This document shows positions 17,173 to 25,197 of a DNA stretch of 25,197 bases, piece by piece. The translations under genes were made by a program, and so were the position numbers. Numbering within the stretch: position 1 is the stretch's first letter; the number at the start of each line of letters is the position of its first letter. The stretch comes from an uncultured Parabacteroides sp. (GTDB lineage: Bacteria > Bacteroidota > Bacteroidia > Bacteroidales > Tannerellaceae), in the NCBI GenBank assembly GCA_947074335.1, contig CAMTPG010000003.1, forward strand, positions 1-25,197, read 5' to 3'. The notes under the pieces were generated by a model that saw only the letters and a list, made by a program, of their open reading frames with translations, did no database searches and had not been told where the DNA came from.

Positions 17173-17637
17173 ATGGAACAACAACCCTTACTCAACGATC
17201 ACAACAAGGCGGAATATCCGCCTATGCATACGGCCGAACATATTTTAAATCAGACCATGGTGCGTATGTTTGGCTGTCCGCGCTCAATGAATGCACATAT
17301 CGAACGCAAAAAAAGCAAATGCGATTATACATTAACCCAAGCGCCTACAGTAGAAGAAATGGCCGAAGTAGAACGTCGTATCAACGAGGTGATTGATCAG
17401 CATCTGCCGGTCAGCATCAGTTTTATGCCGCGCGAAGAAGCTGCCTCGATCGTTGATTTGAACAAGCTTCCGGGCGATGTGAGTGAAATGCTGCGCATTG
17501 TGCGCGTAGGCGATTATGATGCCTGCGCCTGCATCGGTACACATGTGGAAAATACGGCTGAGATTGGTCATTTTAAGATGCTGACTTACGATTTCAACGA
17601 CGGTCGTCTGCGCCTGCGTTTCAAACTGACCGAATAA
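17173..17637 (+). CDS. Stand-alone AlaX-type tRNA-editing protein
   Basis: 154 residues matching the second additional domain of alanyl/threonyl-tRNA synthetases. The zinc ligands are visible: HTAEH (19-23, HxxxH) and CIGTH (120-124, CxxxH), the latter in the conserved context CACIGTHVENTAEIG. It also has the family's GHFKML and a C-terminal RLRLRF strand. The catalytic synthetase domain is absent, so this should be a free-standing deacylase that removes mischarged amino acids (serine or glycine from tRNA-Ala, for example). The short length fits the compact AlaX class. It lies just downstream of the double GNAT gene without a clear promoter of its own, and ends 136 bp before the phosphoglycerate kinase start. 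Confidence 0.87.
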   Translation: MEQQPLLNDHNKAEYPPMHTAEHILNQTMVRMFGCPRSMNAHIERKKSKCDYTLTQAPTVEEMAEVERRINEVIDQHLPVSISFMPREEAASIVDLNKLPGDVSEMLRIVRVGDYDACACIGTHVENTAEIGHFKMLTYDFNDGRLRLRFKLTE

Positions 17638-17688
17638 AAAATCTTTTATAAAATTTTACATCGTTGGATAAATATTATACAACGGGAG

Positions 17689-17720
17689 ATTGAGAAATAT
17701 ATTTTTTTTATGTATGTTTG
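17689..17720 (+). promoter_or_regulatory. Bacteroides-type promoter of pgk
   Basis: ATTG (17689-17692), 20 bp, TATGTTTG (17713-17720). The -7 match is complete. The transcript should start near 17727. The element overlaps the upstream in-frame ATG at 17710, so that ATG cannot be the pgk start. Confidence 0.75.
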
Positions 17721-17772
17721 CGTTCGTGAAAAAACAGAACATATTATCAAAGCATTTAAAATACGAAGAGTT

Positions 17773-19044
17773 ATGCAATCTATTGAAAATTTCAACTTTG
17801 CCGGAAAAAAGGCATTTGTGAGAGTTGACTTCAATGTTCCGCTGGACGAGAACTTCAACATCACTGACGATACACGTATGCGTGCAGCCCTTCCTACCCT
17901 GAAAAAAATTCTGGGTGATGGCGGCAGCGTAATCATCGGATCACATTTAGGTCGTCCGAAAGGCGTTAACGAAAAATTCTCCCTCAAACATATTCAGAAA
18001 CATCTGGCTGATCTGCTGGGCGTGGATGTACAGTTTGCAGCCGACTGTGTTGGCGAAGAGGCCGGCGCTAAAGCAGCTGCTTTACAACCGGGTGAAGTAT
18101 TGTTGCTGGAAAATCTCCGTTTCTATGCAGAAGAAGAGGGTAAACCCAGAAATCTGCCCGAAGATGCAACTGATGAGCAAAAAGCAGAAGCTAAAAAAGC
18201 CATCAAAGCCAGCCAGAAAGAATTCGCAAAACGTCTGGCTTCCTATGCCGATGTGTATGTAAACGATGCATTTGGTACTGCTCACCGTGCACATGCTTCT
18301 ACTGCAATCATGGCCGACGATTTTGATACAGATCACAGAATGTTCGGATTCCTGATGGAAAAAGAGGTGAAGGCTGTTGATAAAATTCTGAATGACATCA
18401 AACGTCCGTTCACAGCCATTATGGGTGGATCTAAGGTTTCTTCGAAAATCGAAATTATCGAAAACCTGCTGAATAAAGTGGACAATCTGATTTTAACAGG
18501 CGGTATGACTTATACCTTCACAAAAGCGCAGGGTGGTAAAATCGGTAATTCAATCGTTGAAAATGACAAGTTAGATTTAGCTCTTGAAATTATTGCAAAA
18601 GCAAAAGAAAAAGGAGTAAATCTGGTTTTGGCCGTAGATGATAAAATTGCAGATGCATTCTCTAATGATGCCAATACAAGATATTGCCCGGTTGATAATG
18701 TACCCGAAGGTTGGATGGGTATGGATATCGGTCCGGAATCAATGGCTATCTTCACGGATGTAATTCTGAAATCAAAAACAATCCTTTGGAACGGTCCGAC
18801 AGGTGTTTTCGAATTCGATAACTTCTCTACCGGCTCACGCGTAGTAGGCGAAGCCATCGGCGAAGCAACAGGCAACGGTGCTTTCTCGCTGGTAGGCGGT
18901 GGCGACTCGGTAGCCTGCGTAAATAAATTTGGTCTGGCTAATAATGTATCCTATGTTTCTACAGGTGGTGGTGCATTATTGGAAGCAATCGAAGGAAAAG
19001 TACTTCCGGGTATCGCTGCGGTAGAAGGAAAACCGTATAAATAA
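17773..19044 (+). CDS. pgk: Phosphoglycerate kinase
   Basis: 423 residues from ATG 17773. Catalyses the reversible transfer of a phosphate from 1,3-bisphosphoglycerate to ADP in cytoplasmic glycolysis. Seen: the signature [11 protein letters not shown] (13-23), DDTR with substrate-binding Arg35, HLGRPKG (58-64), [13 protein letters not shown], the [14 protein letters not shown] hinge region, NGPTGVFEF, and the C-terminal nucleotide loop GGGDSVA with STGGGALLE. An extra charged stretch after the LENLRFY motif (near [18 protein letters not shown]) explains why it is longer than the typical 390-400; I recall Bacteroidota enzymes being similar. The frame is open to an ATG 63 bp upstream, rejected because it lies in the promoter. 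Followed by a strong terminator. Confidence 0.98.
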   Translation: MQSIENFNFAGKKAFVRVDFNVPLDENFNITDDTRMRAALPTLKKILGDGGSVIIGSHLGRPKGVNEKFSLKHIQKHLADLLGVDVQFAADCVGEEAGAKAAALQPGEVLLLENLRFYAEEEGKPRNLPEDATDEQKAEAKKAIKASQKEFAKRLASYADVYVNDAFGTAHRAHASTAIMADDFDTDHRMFGFLMEKEVKAVDKILNDIKRPFTAIMGGSKVSSKIEIIENLLNKVDNLILTGGMTYTFTKAQGGKIGNSIVENDKLDLALEIIAKAKEKGVNLVLAVDDKIADAFSNDANTRYCPVDNVPEGWMGMDIGPESMAIFTDVILKSKTILWNGPTGVFEFDNFSTGSRVVGEAIGEATGNGAFSLVGGGDSVACVNKFGLANNVSYVSTGGGALLEAIEGKVLPGIAAVEGKPYK

Positions 19045-19072
19045 GCAGATTCTTTTACAAAATAAAAGCAAG

Positions 19073-19108
19073 AGGCAATTCTTCTTCGGAAGGATTGCCT
19101 TTTTGTTT
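19073..19108 (+). terminator. Rho-independent terminator of pgk
   Basis: AGGCAAT (19073-19079) pairs with ATTGCCT (19094-19100). After one T-G wobble, CTTC/GAAG closes a TTCG tetraloop (19085-19088). TTTTTGTTT follows. A 12-bp stem with the extra-stable cUUCGg loop. Confidence 0.93.
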
Positions 19109-19141
19109 AGCTGTCAACAAATCAAATTCAGGAAAAATGCT

Positions 19142-19149
19142 TATCTTTG
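19142..19149 (+). promoter_or_regulatory. -7 element of the proS promoter
   Basis: TATCTTTG is a full match to TAnnTTTG and lies 51 bp before the proS ATG, directly after the pgk terminator. No TTTG or TTG is found 19-21 bp upstream, so the -33 element is weak or absent. Confidence 0.55.
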
Positions 19150-19200
19150 CCAATCATTTTTGAATACGAAAATATTAAATCAGATAGAATAAATTAAGAG

Positions 19201-20682
19201 ATGGCAAAAGAGCTGAAAGAACTTACTTCGAGAAGTGTAAACTACTCGCAGTGGTATCAGGATCTGGTAATTAAAGCAGACCTGGCTGAAAATTCTGCAG
19301 TACGCGGATGTATGGTTATCAAGCCTTACGGATATGCAATCTGGGAAAAGATGCAGCGTATACTGGACGATATGTTTAAAGAAACCGGTCACGTGAATGC
19401 CTATTTCCCGCTTTTGATTCCTAAATCATTTTTAAGCCGTGAAGCTGAACATGTGGAAGGTTTTGCAAAAGAATGTGCTGTAGTAACTCATTATCGTCTG
19501 AAAAATAATCCGGATGGTTCGGGTGTAACTGTAGATCCGGCAGCGAAATTGGAAGAAGAACTGATTATTCGTCCTACTTCGGAAACAATCATCTGGAATA
19601 CTTATAAAAACTGGATCCAGTCGTATCGCGATCTGCCTATCTTGTGTAATCAGTGGGCCAATGTGATGCGTTGGGAAATGCGTACCCGTTTATTTTTGCG
19701 CACGGCTGAGTTCTTGTGGCAGGAAGGTCATACAGCGCACGCTACACAGGAAGAGGCTGAAATCGAAGCCAAAAAAATGCAGGAAGTATATGCCACTTTC
19801 GCCGAAAATTTCATGGCTATGCCGGTTATTAAAGGTGTAAAAACAGCCAGCGAACGTTTTGCAGGTGCTTTGGATACTTATACAATCGAAGCGATGATGC
19901 AGGACGGAAAAGCACTACAGGCCGGTACTTCTCACTTCCTCGGACAGAATTTCGGTAAAGCCTTTGATGTTACCTTCATCGATAAAGAGGGAAAAAATGA
20001 ATATGCATGGGCTACTTCATGGGGTGTTTCAACCCGTTTGATCGGCGCTTTAATCATGTCGCATTCGGATGATAACGGTTTGGTATTGCCTCCGCTCCTC
20101 GCTCCGATTCAGGTGGTAATTATTCCGATCTACCGCAACGACGAACAGTTAAAACAAATCACCGAAAAAGTAGACGGCATTGTAGCTAAACTGAAAGCAT
20201 TAGGTATTTCTGTTAAATACGATGATGCCGACAATCGCAAACCGGGCTGGAAATTTGCCAACTACGAACTGAAAGGTGTTCCGGTACGTCTGGCTATGGG
20301 CGGACGCGATCTGGAAAACAACACGATCGAAGTGATGCGTCGTGATACATTGCAGAAAGAGACAATTACCTGCGATAACATCGAAGTATATGTACAGAAT
20401 TTGTTGAAAGAAATTCAGCAGAATATCCTGCAGAAAGCACTGGATTTGCGCACAGAGCGTACAATCAGCGTAGATACTTACGACGAATTCAAAGAAAAAA
20501 TAGAAGAGGGTTACTTCATCATGGCTCACTGGGACGGTACTGCCGAAACAGAAGAACTGATCAAAGCCGAAACCAAAGCAACCATTCGTTGTATTCCGCT
20601 GGAAGGCGATAAAACACCGGGCGTTTGTATGGTAACCGGCAAACCTTCGGCTCAGCGCGTATTGTTTGCCCGTGCTTATTAA
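19201..20682 (+). CDS. proS: Prolyl-tRNA synthetase, archaeal/eukaryotic-like short type
   Basis: 493 residues. Charges tRNA-Pro with proline, a class II synthetase. The N-terminus lacks the long insertion of the E. coli-type enzyme and resembles archaeal/eukaryal ProRS ([20 protein letters not shown]). Class II motifs seen: the motif 1 region ending [21 protein letters not shown], motif 2 [21 protein letters not shown], the [15 protein letters not shown] proline-pocket region, and motif 3 [17 protein letters not shown]. The anticodon-binding domain follows ([16 protein letters not shown] onward), and the C-terminal domain ends with RVLFARAY. The zinc-binding Cys set of some archaeal enzymes is not evident. 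It sits alone between two terminators. Confidence 0.97.
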   Translation: MAKELKELTSRSVNYSQWYQDLVIKADLAENSAVRGCMVIKPYGYAIWEKMQRILDDMFKETGHVNAYFPLLIPKSFLSREAEHVEGFAKECAVVTHYRLKNNPDGSGVTVDPAAKLEEELIIRPTSETIIWNTYKNWIQSYRDLPILCNQWANVMRWEMRTRLFLRTAEFLWQEGHTAHATQEEAEIEAKKMQEVYATFAENFMAMPVIKGVKTASERFAGALDTYTIEAMMQDGKALQAGTSHFLGQNFGKAFDVTFIDKEGKNEYAWATSWGVSTRLIGALIMSHSDDNGLVLPPLLAPIQVVIIPIYRNDEQLKQITEKVDGIVAKLKALGISVKYDDADNRKPGWKFANYELKGVPVRLAMGGRDLENNTIEVMRRDTLQKETITCDNIEVYVQNLLKEIQQNILQKALDLRTERTISVDTYDEFKEKIEEGYFIMAHWDGTAETEELIKAETKATIRCIPLEGDKTPGVCMVTGKPSAQRVLFARAY

Positions 20683-20700
20683 TTGAAATCGGATTGTCAG

Positions 20701-20748
20701 TGATTCGATTCTTCATGATTCGATCCTTAACGAAAACCGATTCTTCAT
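20701..20748. repeat. Short direct repeats after proS
   Basis: CGATTCTTCAT occurs at 20706-20716 and 20738-20748, and TGATTCGAT at 20701-20709 and 20716-20724. They lie between the proS stop and the terminator. Function, if any, is unknown. Confidence 0.5.
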
Positions 20749-20751
20749 AAT

Positions 20752-20787
20752 AAAAAAAGATCTTTCGCATGCGGAAGATCTTTTTTT
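20752..20787. terminator. Bidirectional terminator between proS and the ClC gene
   Basis: A7, then GATCTTTCG with its complement CGGAAGATC around a CATG loop (20759-20780, one T-G wobble), then T7. The symmetric A and T tracts let it stop transcripts from proS (plus) and from the convergent ClC gene (minus). Confidence 0.92.
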
Positions 20788-20794
20788 ATATCAT

Positions 20795-22336
20795 TCACTC
20801 ATTCGTCATACTGCGCAATGAGCCATACAATTCTTCCAGATCCTTAGAGTATAATTTCACCTCTATTCTGTCGCCCGGTCTAAACACTACATCTTTTAAA
20901 TCCAAAGCATATTCGTCGCGCGAAACAGAAATAATCGTACAATTTTCGGGCAAGACTACATCTTTAATATTTTTATTATCCATATATGAATCGGGACTCA
21001 CAATAAAAGGAATTATAATTTTGTTGGTAGAATCATTATCACCCGGAGGCAGCATACGCTGATACAAACAATCATTAATGGGTTTACAACCTATCATTTC
21101 ACTGATAAAATAGGTAATTCCCACAACTATAATCATCGGAAAAAATACGGAGAACTGACCTGTTAATTCCAAAATAAGCACCAATGCCGTGACAGGTGTG
21201 CGAATAACGGCTGTAAGTAATGCCGCCATTCCGATAAACATGAAATAACCAAAATGATGTGGTTCTATTATTCCAAACTGAGCCAGTACCAATCCATACC
21301 ATTTTCCGGCCAGACCGCCGATAACAATTAAAGGCAGGAAAATACCACCCGGCAAACCGGCAGAATAGCAGAAAGTGGTAAATACCAGTTTGATTAATAT
21401 AATCAGGCCGAGAAATAAAATCCCGGTTTGAAATGTTACTCCCTGAATTTGTAAATAGATATCGCCGGTAGAAATTACATCGATAAAGAAATAACCCATA
21501 ATATAGGTTACTACGGCCATGGCCAGTGCTTTAATATAATGCGGCGTATTGGCCTTCTTCGATTTATCGACCATAGTAAGTGTAAGGTAATTATAGGCGC
21601 GCCCCAACAAACTGATTAAAATCGATATGCCGAAAAAAATCAGAATCATAACCGGAATACTAAGATCCGGAGCTTCTGTATTAATCAGGGCATATGGATT
21701 TCCGGGAATACAAACCTGGGCAATCCAGCCCGAAGCCACACATCCCAGCAAAGCCGAAATAGTAATACGCGCCGAATCATATTTTACCACCTCTTCTACC
21801 ACAAAGATAGTCGAAGCCAGTGGCGCGGTAAATACACAGGAAAGACCGGCTCCCGTTCCGCCGGCAATCAGATATTTTTGCATAACATCGCCGGCTTTAA
21901 ACCATTTACCGACAAGCTGTCCGCAATAGGCACCCATTTGAGCCGACGGACCTTCAGGACCCAGCGAGTATCCCATTCCAATACCCAGAATACCACCTAC
22001 AAATTTAGCTATCAGACTTTTAAATGCATGTACAAATTTAAATCGTCCGTAAATGGCTCCTTCCGCCTGTGGTATTCCGCTGCCGGCAATTAAAGGAAAC
22101 TTTTTTACCAGCCAGTAAATAAAGGTACCTATTCCCCATAAAATCAGGAAAGAAATGAGATGTCCCCACCACGGAATTTCGTGGGAAAATAAAATCTCTC
22201 GTATGGCAAAGGCTTTACTTAATAATATACGGAAAGGCACAATCACTATGCCCGCCATAATACCAATAAGAATACTTAATATGTAAAATTTAAGGCGCAT
22301 CAAACTTTTATCTTTTTTATTATAACAACAACTCAT
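20795..22336 (-). CDS. ClC-family chloride channel / Cl-/H+ antiporter with C-terminal RCK_C-like domain
   Basis: 513 residues with the hydrophobic helices of a ClC protein to about residue 410. The three anion-pathway motifs are seen: GSGIPQ (85-90), GPEGPS (126-131, variant of GREGP; gating Glu128) and, further on, AGLPGGIFLP. A Glu pair in VVEEVVKY (181-182) matches the inner proton-transfer glutamate of the E. coli antiporter, so exchange rather than passive channel activity is inferred. The last 60 residues (IKDVVLPENCTIISVSRDEY, FRPGDRIEVKLYSKD) look like a TrkA-C/RCK_C regulatory domain instead of CBS domains. An alternative start is Met13 (MRLKFY). Divergent from the AAA/DUF4435 gene across a 112-bp gap; no minus-strand promoter with both elements is clear. 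Confidence 0.94.
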   Translation of the reverse strand: MSCCYNKKDKSLMRLKFYILSILIGIMAGIVIVPFRILLSKAFAIREILFSHEIPWWGHLISFLILWGIGTFIYWLVKKFPLIAGSGIPQAEGAIYGRFKFVHAFKSLIAKFVGGILGIGMGYSLGPEGPSAQMGAYCGQLVGKWFKAGDVMQKYLIAGGTGAGLSCVFTAPLASTIFVVEEVVKYDSARITISALLGCVASGWIAQVCIPGNPYALINTEAPDLSIPVMILIFFGISILISLLGRAYNYLTLTMVDKSKKANTPHYIKALAMAVVTYIMGYFFIDVISTGDIYLQIQGVTFQTGILFLGLIILIKLVFTTFCYSAGLPGGIFLPLIVIGGLAGKWYGLVLAQFGIIEPHHFGYFMFIGMAALLTAVIRTPVTALVLILELTGQFSVFFPMIIVVGITYFISEMIGCKPINDCLYQRMLPPGDNDSTNKIIIPFIVSPDSYMDNKNIKDVVLPENCTIISVSRDEYALDLKDVVFRPGDRIEVKLYSKDLEELYGSLRSMTNE

Positions 22337-22416
22337 GTATTGAAATGTTCATTAAAAAGAATCCGGAAGGTTTAGCGTTTATTGACTGAAATAATATGTA
22401 CTTAACAGAAATTCGT

Positions 22417-22424
22417 TATCTTTG
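22417..22424 (+). promoter_or_regulatory. -7 element upstream of the AAA/DUF4435 gene
   Basis: TATCTTTG, a full TAnnTTTG match, lies 24 bp before ATG 22449. No -33 TTTG at the right spacing is seen. The short distance would leave a leader of about 18 nt. Confidence 0.5.
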
Positions 22425-22448
22425 AGAAAATGAAAAAACACAGGTGAT

Positions 22449-24008
22449 ATGGAAATAATTCTTCCGAAAAACCGACAAACGAAGGTTCAGAGACAAATAG
22501 ATACCCAAATTCTGGTGGTTCTCGGAGCCAACGGTTCGGGTAAAAGTTTCTTCGGTAAAGATCTTTGCGACCGATACGAAAACAAAAGTATCCGCATCTC
22601 GGGAATGCACGCCCTGTTTTTAGGCAGTCAGGATACCGATACTCCGATACGTATGAACGAATTAAACCGGTTACAATCCATGATTACCGACCGGCTTTTT
22701 ATGCCGCGTCTCTCCGATTATGAGAAATTAATTCTGCATCTGCAAACCGAAGAGTTTGAAGCGGCCGTAGATTATAAAGAAAAAAGCAAAAAAGAACCGG
22801 GGTTAAAACCACCGGTTACCAAAATAGATCGTATTCAGCAGCTGTGGGAAAAGATGTTTCCGCATAACCGGCTTATCCGCAAATCGGGATTCATCGAACT
22901 GGTTTCGGTAAAGGCCGACAGCTACACCTATACGGCCAGCCGGATGAGTGATGGCGAAAAACTGGTGTTCTATCTGATCGGAGCCGTACTCTCTTCGCCC
23001 AAAAATGCCCTGCTGGTGATCGAAGAGCCGGAAGTGCTGCTGCACGATTCCATCAAGAATCCGCTTTGGGATGCGCTCGAAGCAATGCGTCCGGATTGTA
23101 CCTTCGTTTATCTGTCGCACGATATTGATTTTGCCACCTCGCGCAAAACCTGTAAACGCATCTGGGTTCGCTCCTATCTGGCCGATAAAAAGGAATGGGA
23201 TTATGAAATCATCGAAAATAAGGATCGTTTCCCCGAAGAGTTATATCTTGAACTGTTAGGAAACCGCAAACCGGTGCTGTTCATCGAAGGCAACGAATAT
23301 AACAGCATTGATAACCGGCTTTATCCGCTGATCTTTCCTGATTATATTGTAAAACCGATGGGCGGATGCCAGAAGGTGATTGAGACGACCAAAGCCTTTA
23401 CCCAGCTGAAAGATTTTCATAACCTCGAATCCAAAGGGATTGTAGACCGCGACCGTCGCACGGAAGGCGAGATTGAATATCTGCGCAGCCAGCACATTTA
23501 TGTTCCCGCCGTAGCCGAAGTGGAAAACCTGCTGATGCTCGAACCGGTCATCCGCACTGTAGCCACACGCATGCTGAAAGATCCCGATCAGGTATTCGGA
23601 GAGGTTAAGGAAAATGTGATCGAACTTTTCCGTAACGATCTCGAATCGCAGATTCTGCTTCATGCACGCCATAAAGTACAAAAAAGACTGGAAACAGTAT
23701 TAAATCATAAAATGAGTTCGATCGACGAGCTGGATATGCATGTGAAAAGTATTCAGGAGCTGATACATGTTGATGCGATCTATGAAAAATTCAGAAATAA
23801 ATTTATTTATTACATCGAAAGCGGGGATTATAAAAATATTCTTCGCGTCTATAATCAGAAAGGTATGCTGCCGCAATCACGGATTTGTAATTTATGCGGT
23901 ATCAGCAATAAAGAAAGTTATATTAATCTGATTTTATCAATTCTCTCGGAGAATAAAACTGACGGAGAAATTATCCGATCTGCAATCAAAGAATCGCTTG
24001 GTGTATAA
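22449..24008 (+). CDS. ABC-type ATPase fused to a DUF4435/TOPRIM domain (OLD/PARIS-like)
   Basis: 519 residues. ATPase part (1-240): Walker A GANGSGKS (26-33), an ABC-like signature SRMSDGE (164-170), Walker B ALLVIEEPE (187-195) and switch His in YLSHD (221-225). Second part (about 272-365): PVLFIEGNEYNS with Glu280, then KGIVDRDRR with D333-x-D335 and AEVENLL (356-362), the DUF4435/TOPRIM pattern. The C-terminus is helical, with CNLCG near 473-477. This order matches OLD-like nucleases, and the pairing of an ATPase with DUF4435 is that of AriA and AriB in the PARIS anti-phage system, here in one chain. A defence role is inferred. The surroundings are housekeeping genes, with no integrase or island signs. 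Confidence 0.8.
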   Translation: MEIILPKNRQTKVQRQIDTQILVVLGANGSGKSFFGKDLCDRYENKSIRISGMHALFLGSQDTDTPIRMNELNRLQSMITDRLFMPRLSDYEKLILHLQTEEFEAAVDYKEKSKKEPGLKPPVTKIDRIQQLWEKMFPHNRLIRKSGFIELVSVKADSYTYTASRMSDGEKLVFYLIGAVLSSPKNALLVIEEPEVLLHDSIKNPLWDALEAMRPDCTFVYLSHDIDFATSRKTCKRIWVRSYLADKKEWDYEIIENKDRFPEELYLELLGNRKPVLFIEGNEYNSIDNRLYPLIFPDYIVKPMGGCQKVIETTKAFTQLKDFHNLESKGIVDRDRRTEGEIEYLRSQHIYVPAVAEVENLLMLEPVIRTVATRMLKDPDQVFGEVKENVIELFRNDLESQILLHARHKVQKRLETVLNHKMSSIDELDMHVKSIQELIHVDAIYEKFRNKFIYYIESGDYKNILRVYNQKGMLPQSRICNLCGISNKESYINLILSILSENKTDGEIIRSAIKESLGV

Positions 24009-24109
24009 AAAAACGGATAAAATGGTGAAAAAGTCAGTAAAAAATTGTTTTTTTGCATTAGAAAAGATTTAGATAATATTTAACAAGATTATTCCCTTAT
24101 TCAGACAAT

Positions 24110-25197
24110 ATGCGTACACCCAATCTTCAATATCTTTATTTGCAAAAACCGGTAACACTTACTGTTATTATCTGCCTGATTTCTATCCTTCCCTGGATCT
24201 TTACAGGCGAATTCTCAACAAAAGGTGAACCTCGCGAAGCAGCGGTGGCCATTTCCATGCTCGAAACAGGCAACTGGATTCTGCCACAGACTTATGCCGA
24301 TGCTTTTGCTTATAAACCGCCTATGCTGCATTGGCTGATTGCATTATTTTCATTACCCCAGGGATATGTGTCGGAATTTACGGCACGCCTGCCGTCTGCC
24401 CTCTCTTTTACGGTAATGATTGCATTTATTCTGGTATTTTTTGGTAAACGGTTGCGCTTTCAGCAGGCTTTTGTAGCCACCTTGATCCTGATTACCTGCA
24501 TTGAAATGCATCGGGCAGCCATGACATCCAGGGTGGACATGTTGCTTACTTCCTTTATGGTAATTGGTATGTTGCAACTTTACAGGTGGGAAGATCAACT
24601 GGAACTCAAAGGATTACCTTTAGGCATCCCTTTACTATTGGGTTGTGCGGTGCTCACTAAAGGTCCGATCGGTATTATCCTGCCGCTGTTCGTGTTTGGT
24701 GTATATCTGCTTATTTTGCGCAAATATTCGTTCCTTACTATTTTCAAAGCCGTAATCTATGCCGGCATTGCTTCTCTTTTTCTGCCGTTGCTCTGGTACA
24801 TTTCCGCCTACAAAGAGGCAGGCGATCGTTTTCTGAATGTGGTACTTGCCGAGAATTTCGGTCGCTTTTTCCGCGTATCCATTCCTGATGTGGCTTACGA
24901 TTTAGGACATAAAAACGGAGCCTGGTATAATCTGGTTACTTTGATTGCCGGATTTATGCCGTGGACTTTATTATATTTCTTCTCACTCTTTAGTTTGAAA
25001 TGGTGCAGACCGCATAAATCGATCAAACAACTTGTATACGACAGTTGGCAACGCATTATTTCGATGGATAAAGAAAAATTGTTTAGTCTGGTGGCATTAA
25101 TCTGCATCGTATTTTTTTATTCCATTCCGTCGAGTAAACGCAGTGTTTATCTGATGCCGGCTTATCCGTTTATTGCCATATTTCTGGCTCAATATAC
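24110..25197 (+). CDS. ArnT/PMT-family membrane glycosyltransferase, C-terminus beyond the window
   Basis: An open frame from ATG 24110 to the right edge (362 residues and continuing; full family members are about 500-600). GT-C signatures seen: a first transmembrane helix, then the periplasmic loop with the acidic motif TKGEPREAAVAISMLETGNW (37-56), followed by KPPMLHW (69-75). This parallels the catalytic Asp/Glu-Arg loop and KPP motif of ArnT. Further on are LTKGPIGIILPLF and several hydrophobic helices. Such enzymes transfer sugars from an undecaprenyl-phosphate carrier to lipid A or proteins on the periplasmic side. ArnT specificity for 4-amino-4-deoxyarabinose is not established here. 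No convincing promoter is seen in the 101-bp gap upstream. Confidence 0.88.
   Translation, partial: MRTPNLQYLYLQKPVTLTVIICLISILPWIFTGEFSTKGEPREAAVAISMLETGNWILPQTYADAFAYKPPMLHWLIALFSLPQGYVSEFTARLPSALSFTVMIAFILVFFGKRLRFQQAFVATLILITCIEMHRAAMTSRVDMLLTSFMVIGMLQLYRWEDQLELKGLPLGIPLLLGCAVLTKGPIGIILPLFVFGVYLLILRKYSFLTIFKAVIYAGIASLFLPLLWYISAYKEAGDRFLNVVLAENFGRFFRVSIPDVAYDLGHKNGAWYNLVTLIAGFMPWTLLYFFSLFSLKWCRPHKSIKQLVYDSWQRIISMDKEKLFSLVALICIVFFYSIPSSKRSVYLMPAYPFIAIFLAQY

Noticed and set aside
17662..17684. Hairpin CGTTG...CAACG after the AlaX gene as a terminator
   Set aside because: Only a 5-bp stem with a 13-nt loop, and no T-tract directly after it.
17710..17772. Upstream in-frame extension of phosphoglycerate kinase (21 more residues)
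   Set aside because: The ATG at 17710 lies inside the promoter, ahead of the predicted transcript start, and the extra residues do not resemble a PGK N-terminus. ATG 17773 begins exactly at the family's start.
23256..23681. Antisense open frame opposite the DUF4435 part of the ATPase gene (141 codons)
   Set aside because: No domain, promoter or ribosome site; the sense strand carries conserved TOPRIM motifs.
24052..24081. Promoter for the glycosyltransferase (TTTG, 18 bp, TAATATTT)
   Set aside because: The spacer is short and the -7 element lacks the TTTG end, so the match is too weak to call.
1..25197. Mobile element, integrase, tRNA or prophage boundary
   Set aside because: No transposase or integrase motifs, no tRNA-like folds and no flanking terminal repeats were found. 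Gene content and promoter type look uniform.

Overview
The window looks like a chromosomal segment of a Bacteroidota, order Bacteroidales. The evidence is a SusC/SusD pair, a BspA-type leucine-rich repeat protein, FtsX/MacB ABC genes of the Bacteroidota type, and promoters of the Bacteroides form (TTTG, 19-20 bp, TAnnTTTG) in front of several genes. A Parabacteroides/Dysgonomonas/Paludibacter-like host fits, but the genus cannot be fixed from the sequence alone. There are no rRNA or tRNA genes, insertion sequences, integrases or CRISPR arrays.

Left half (1-15014): every gene lies on the minus strand, so it reads right to left. A DUF1232 membrane protein (14679-15014) and a 1876-residue secreted BspA-like protein (8783-14413) come first. 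They are followed by an ABC exporter-type pair, an FtsX/MacB permease (6245-8566) and its ATPase (5427-6107). Next are a GH18 chitinase-like lipoprotein (4257-5285), an 883-bp AT-rich gap, then SusC (197-3373) and the 5' end of SusD (1-176). GH18 plus SusC/SusD suggests a small polysaccharide-utilisation locus for a GlcNAc-containing glycan.

The most striking element is regulatory. The permease and the ATPase each have their own sigma-54 (-24/-12) promoter. Upstream of each, at exactly the same distance (54 bp), is a 40-bp block of two 19-bp GTGTC-type inverted repeats spaced 21 bp apart. This is the layout expected for an NtrC-family enhancer-binding regulator, whose gene is not in the window.

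Right half (15543-25197): mostly plus strand. A hotdog thioesterase, a double-GNAT acetyltransferase and a stand-alone AlaX-type tRNA-editing protein probably share one transcript. Phosphoglycerate kinase (with a UUCG-loop terminator) and prolyl-tRNA synthetase follow. A bidirectional terminator separates proS from a convergent ClC chloride/proton antiporter. Divergent from the ClC gene is a 519-residue ABC-ATPase fused to a DUF4435/TOPRIM domain, resembling a one-gene OLD/PARIS-type defence protein. The window ends inside an ArnT/PMT-family membrane glycosyltransferase.

The gene-poor stretch 15015-15542 holds 3.7 copies of a 22-bp palindromic tandem repeat.
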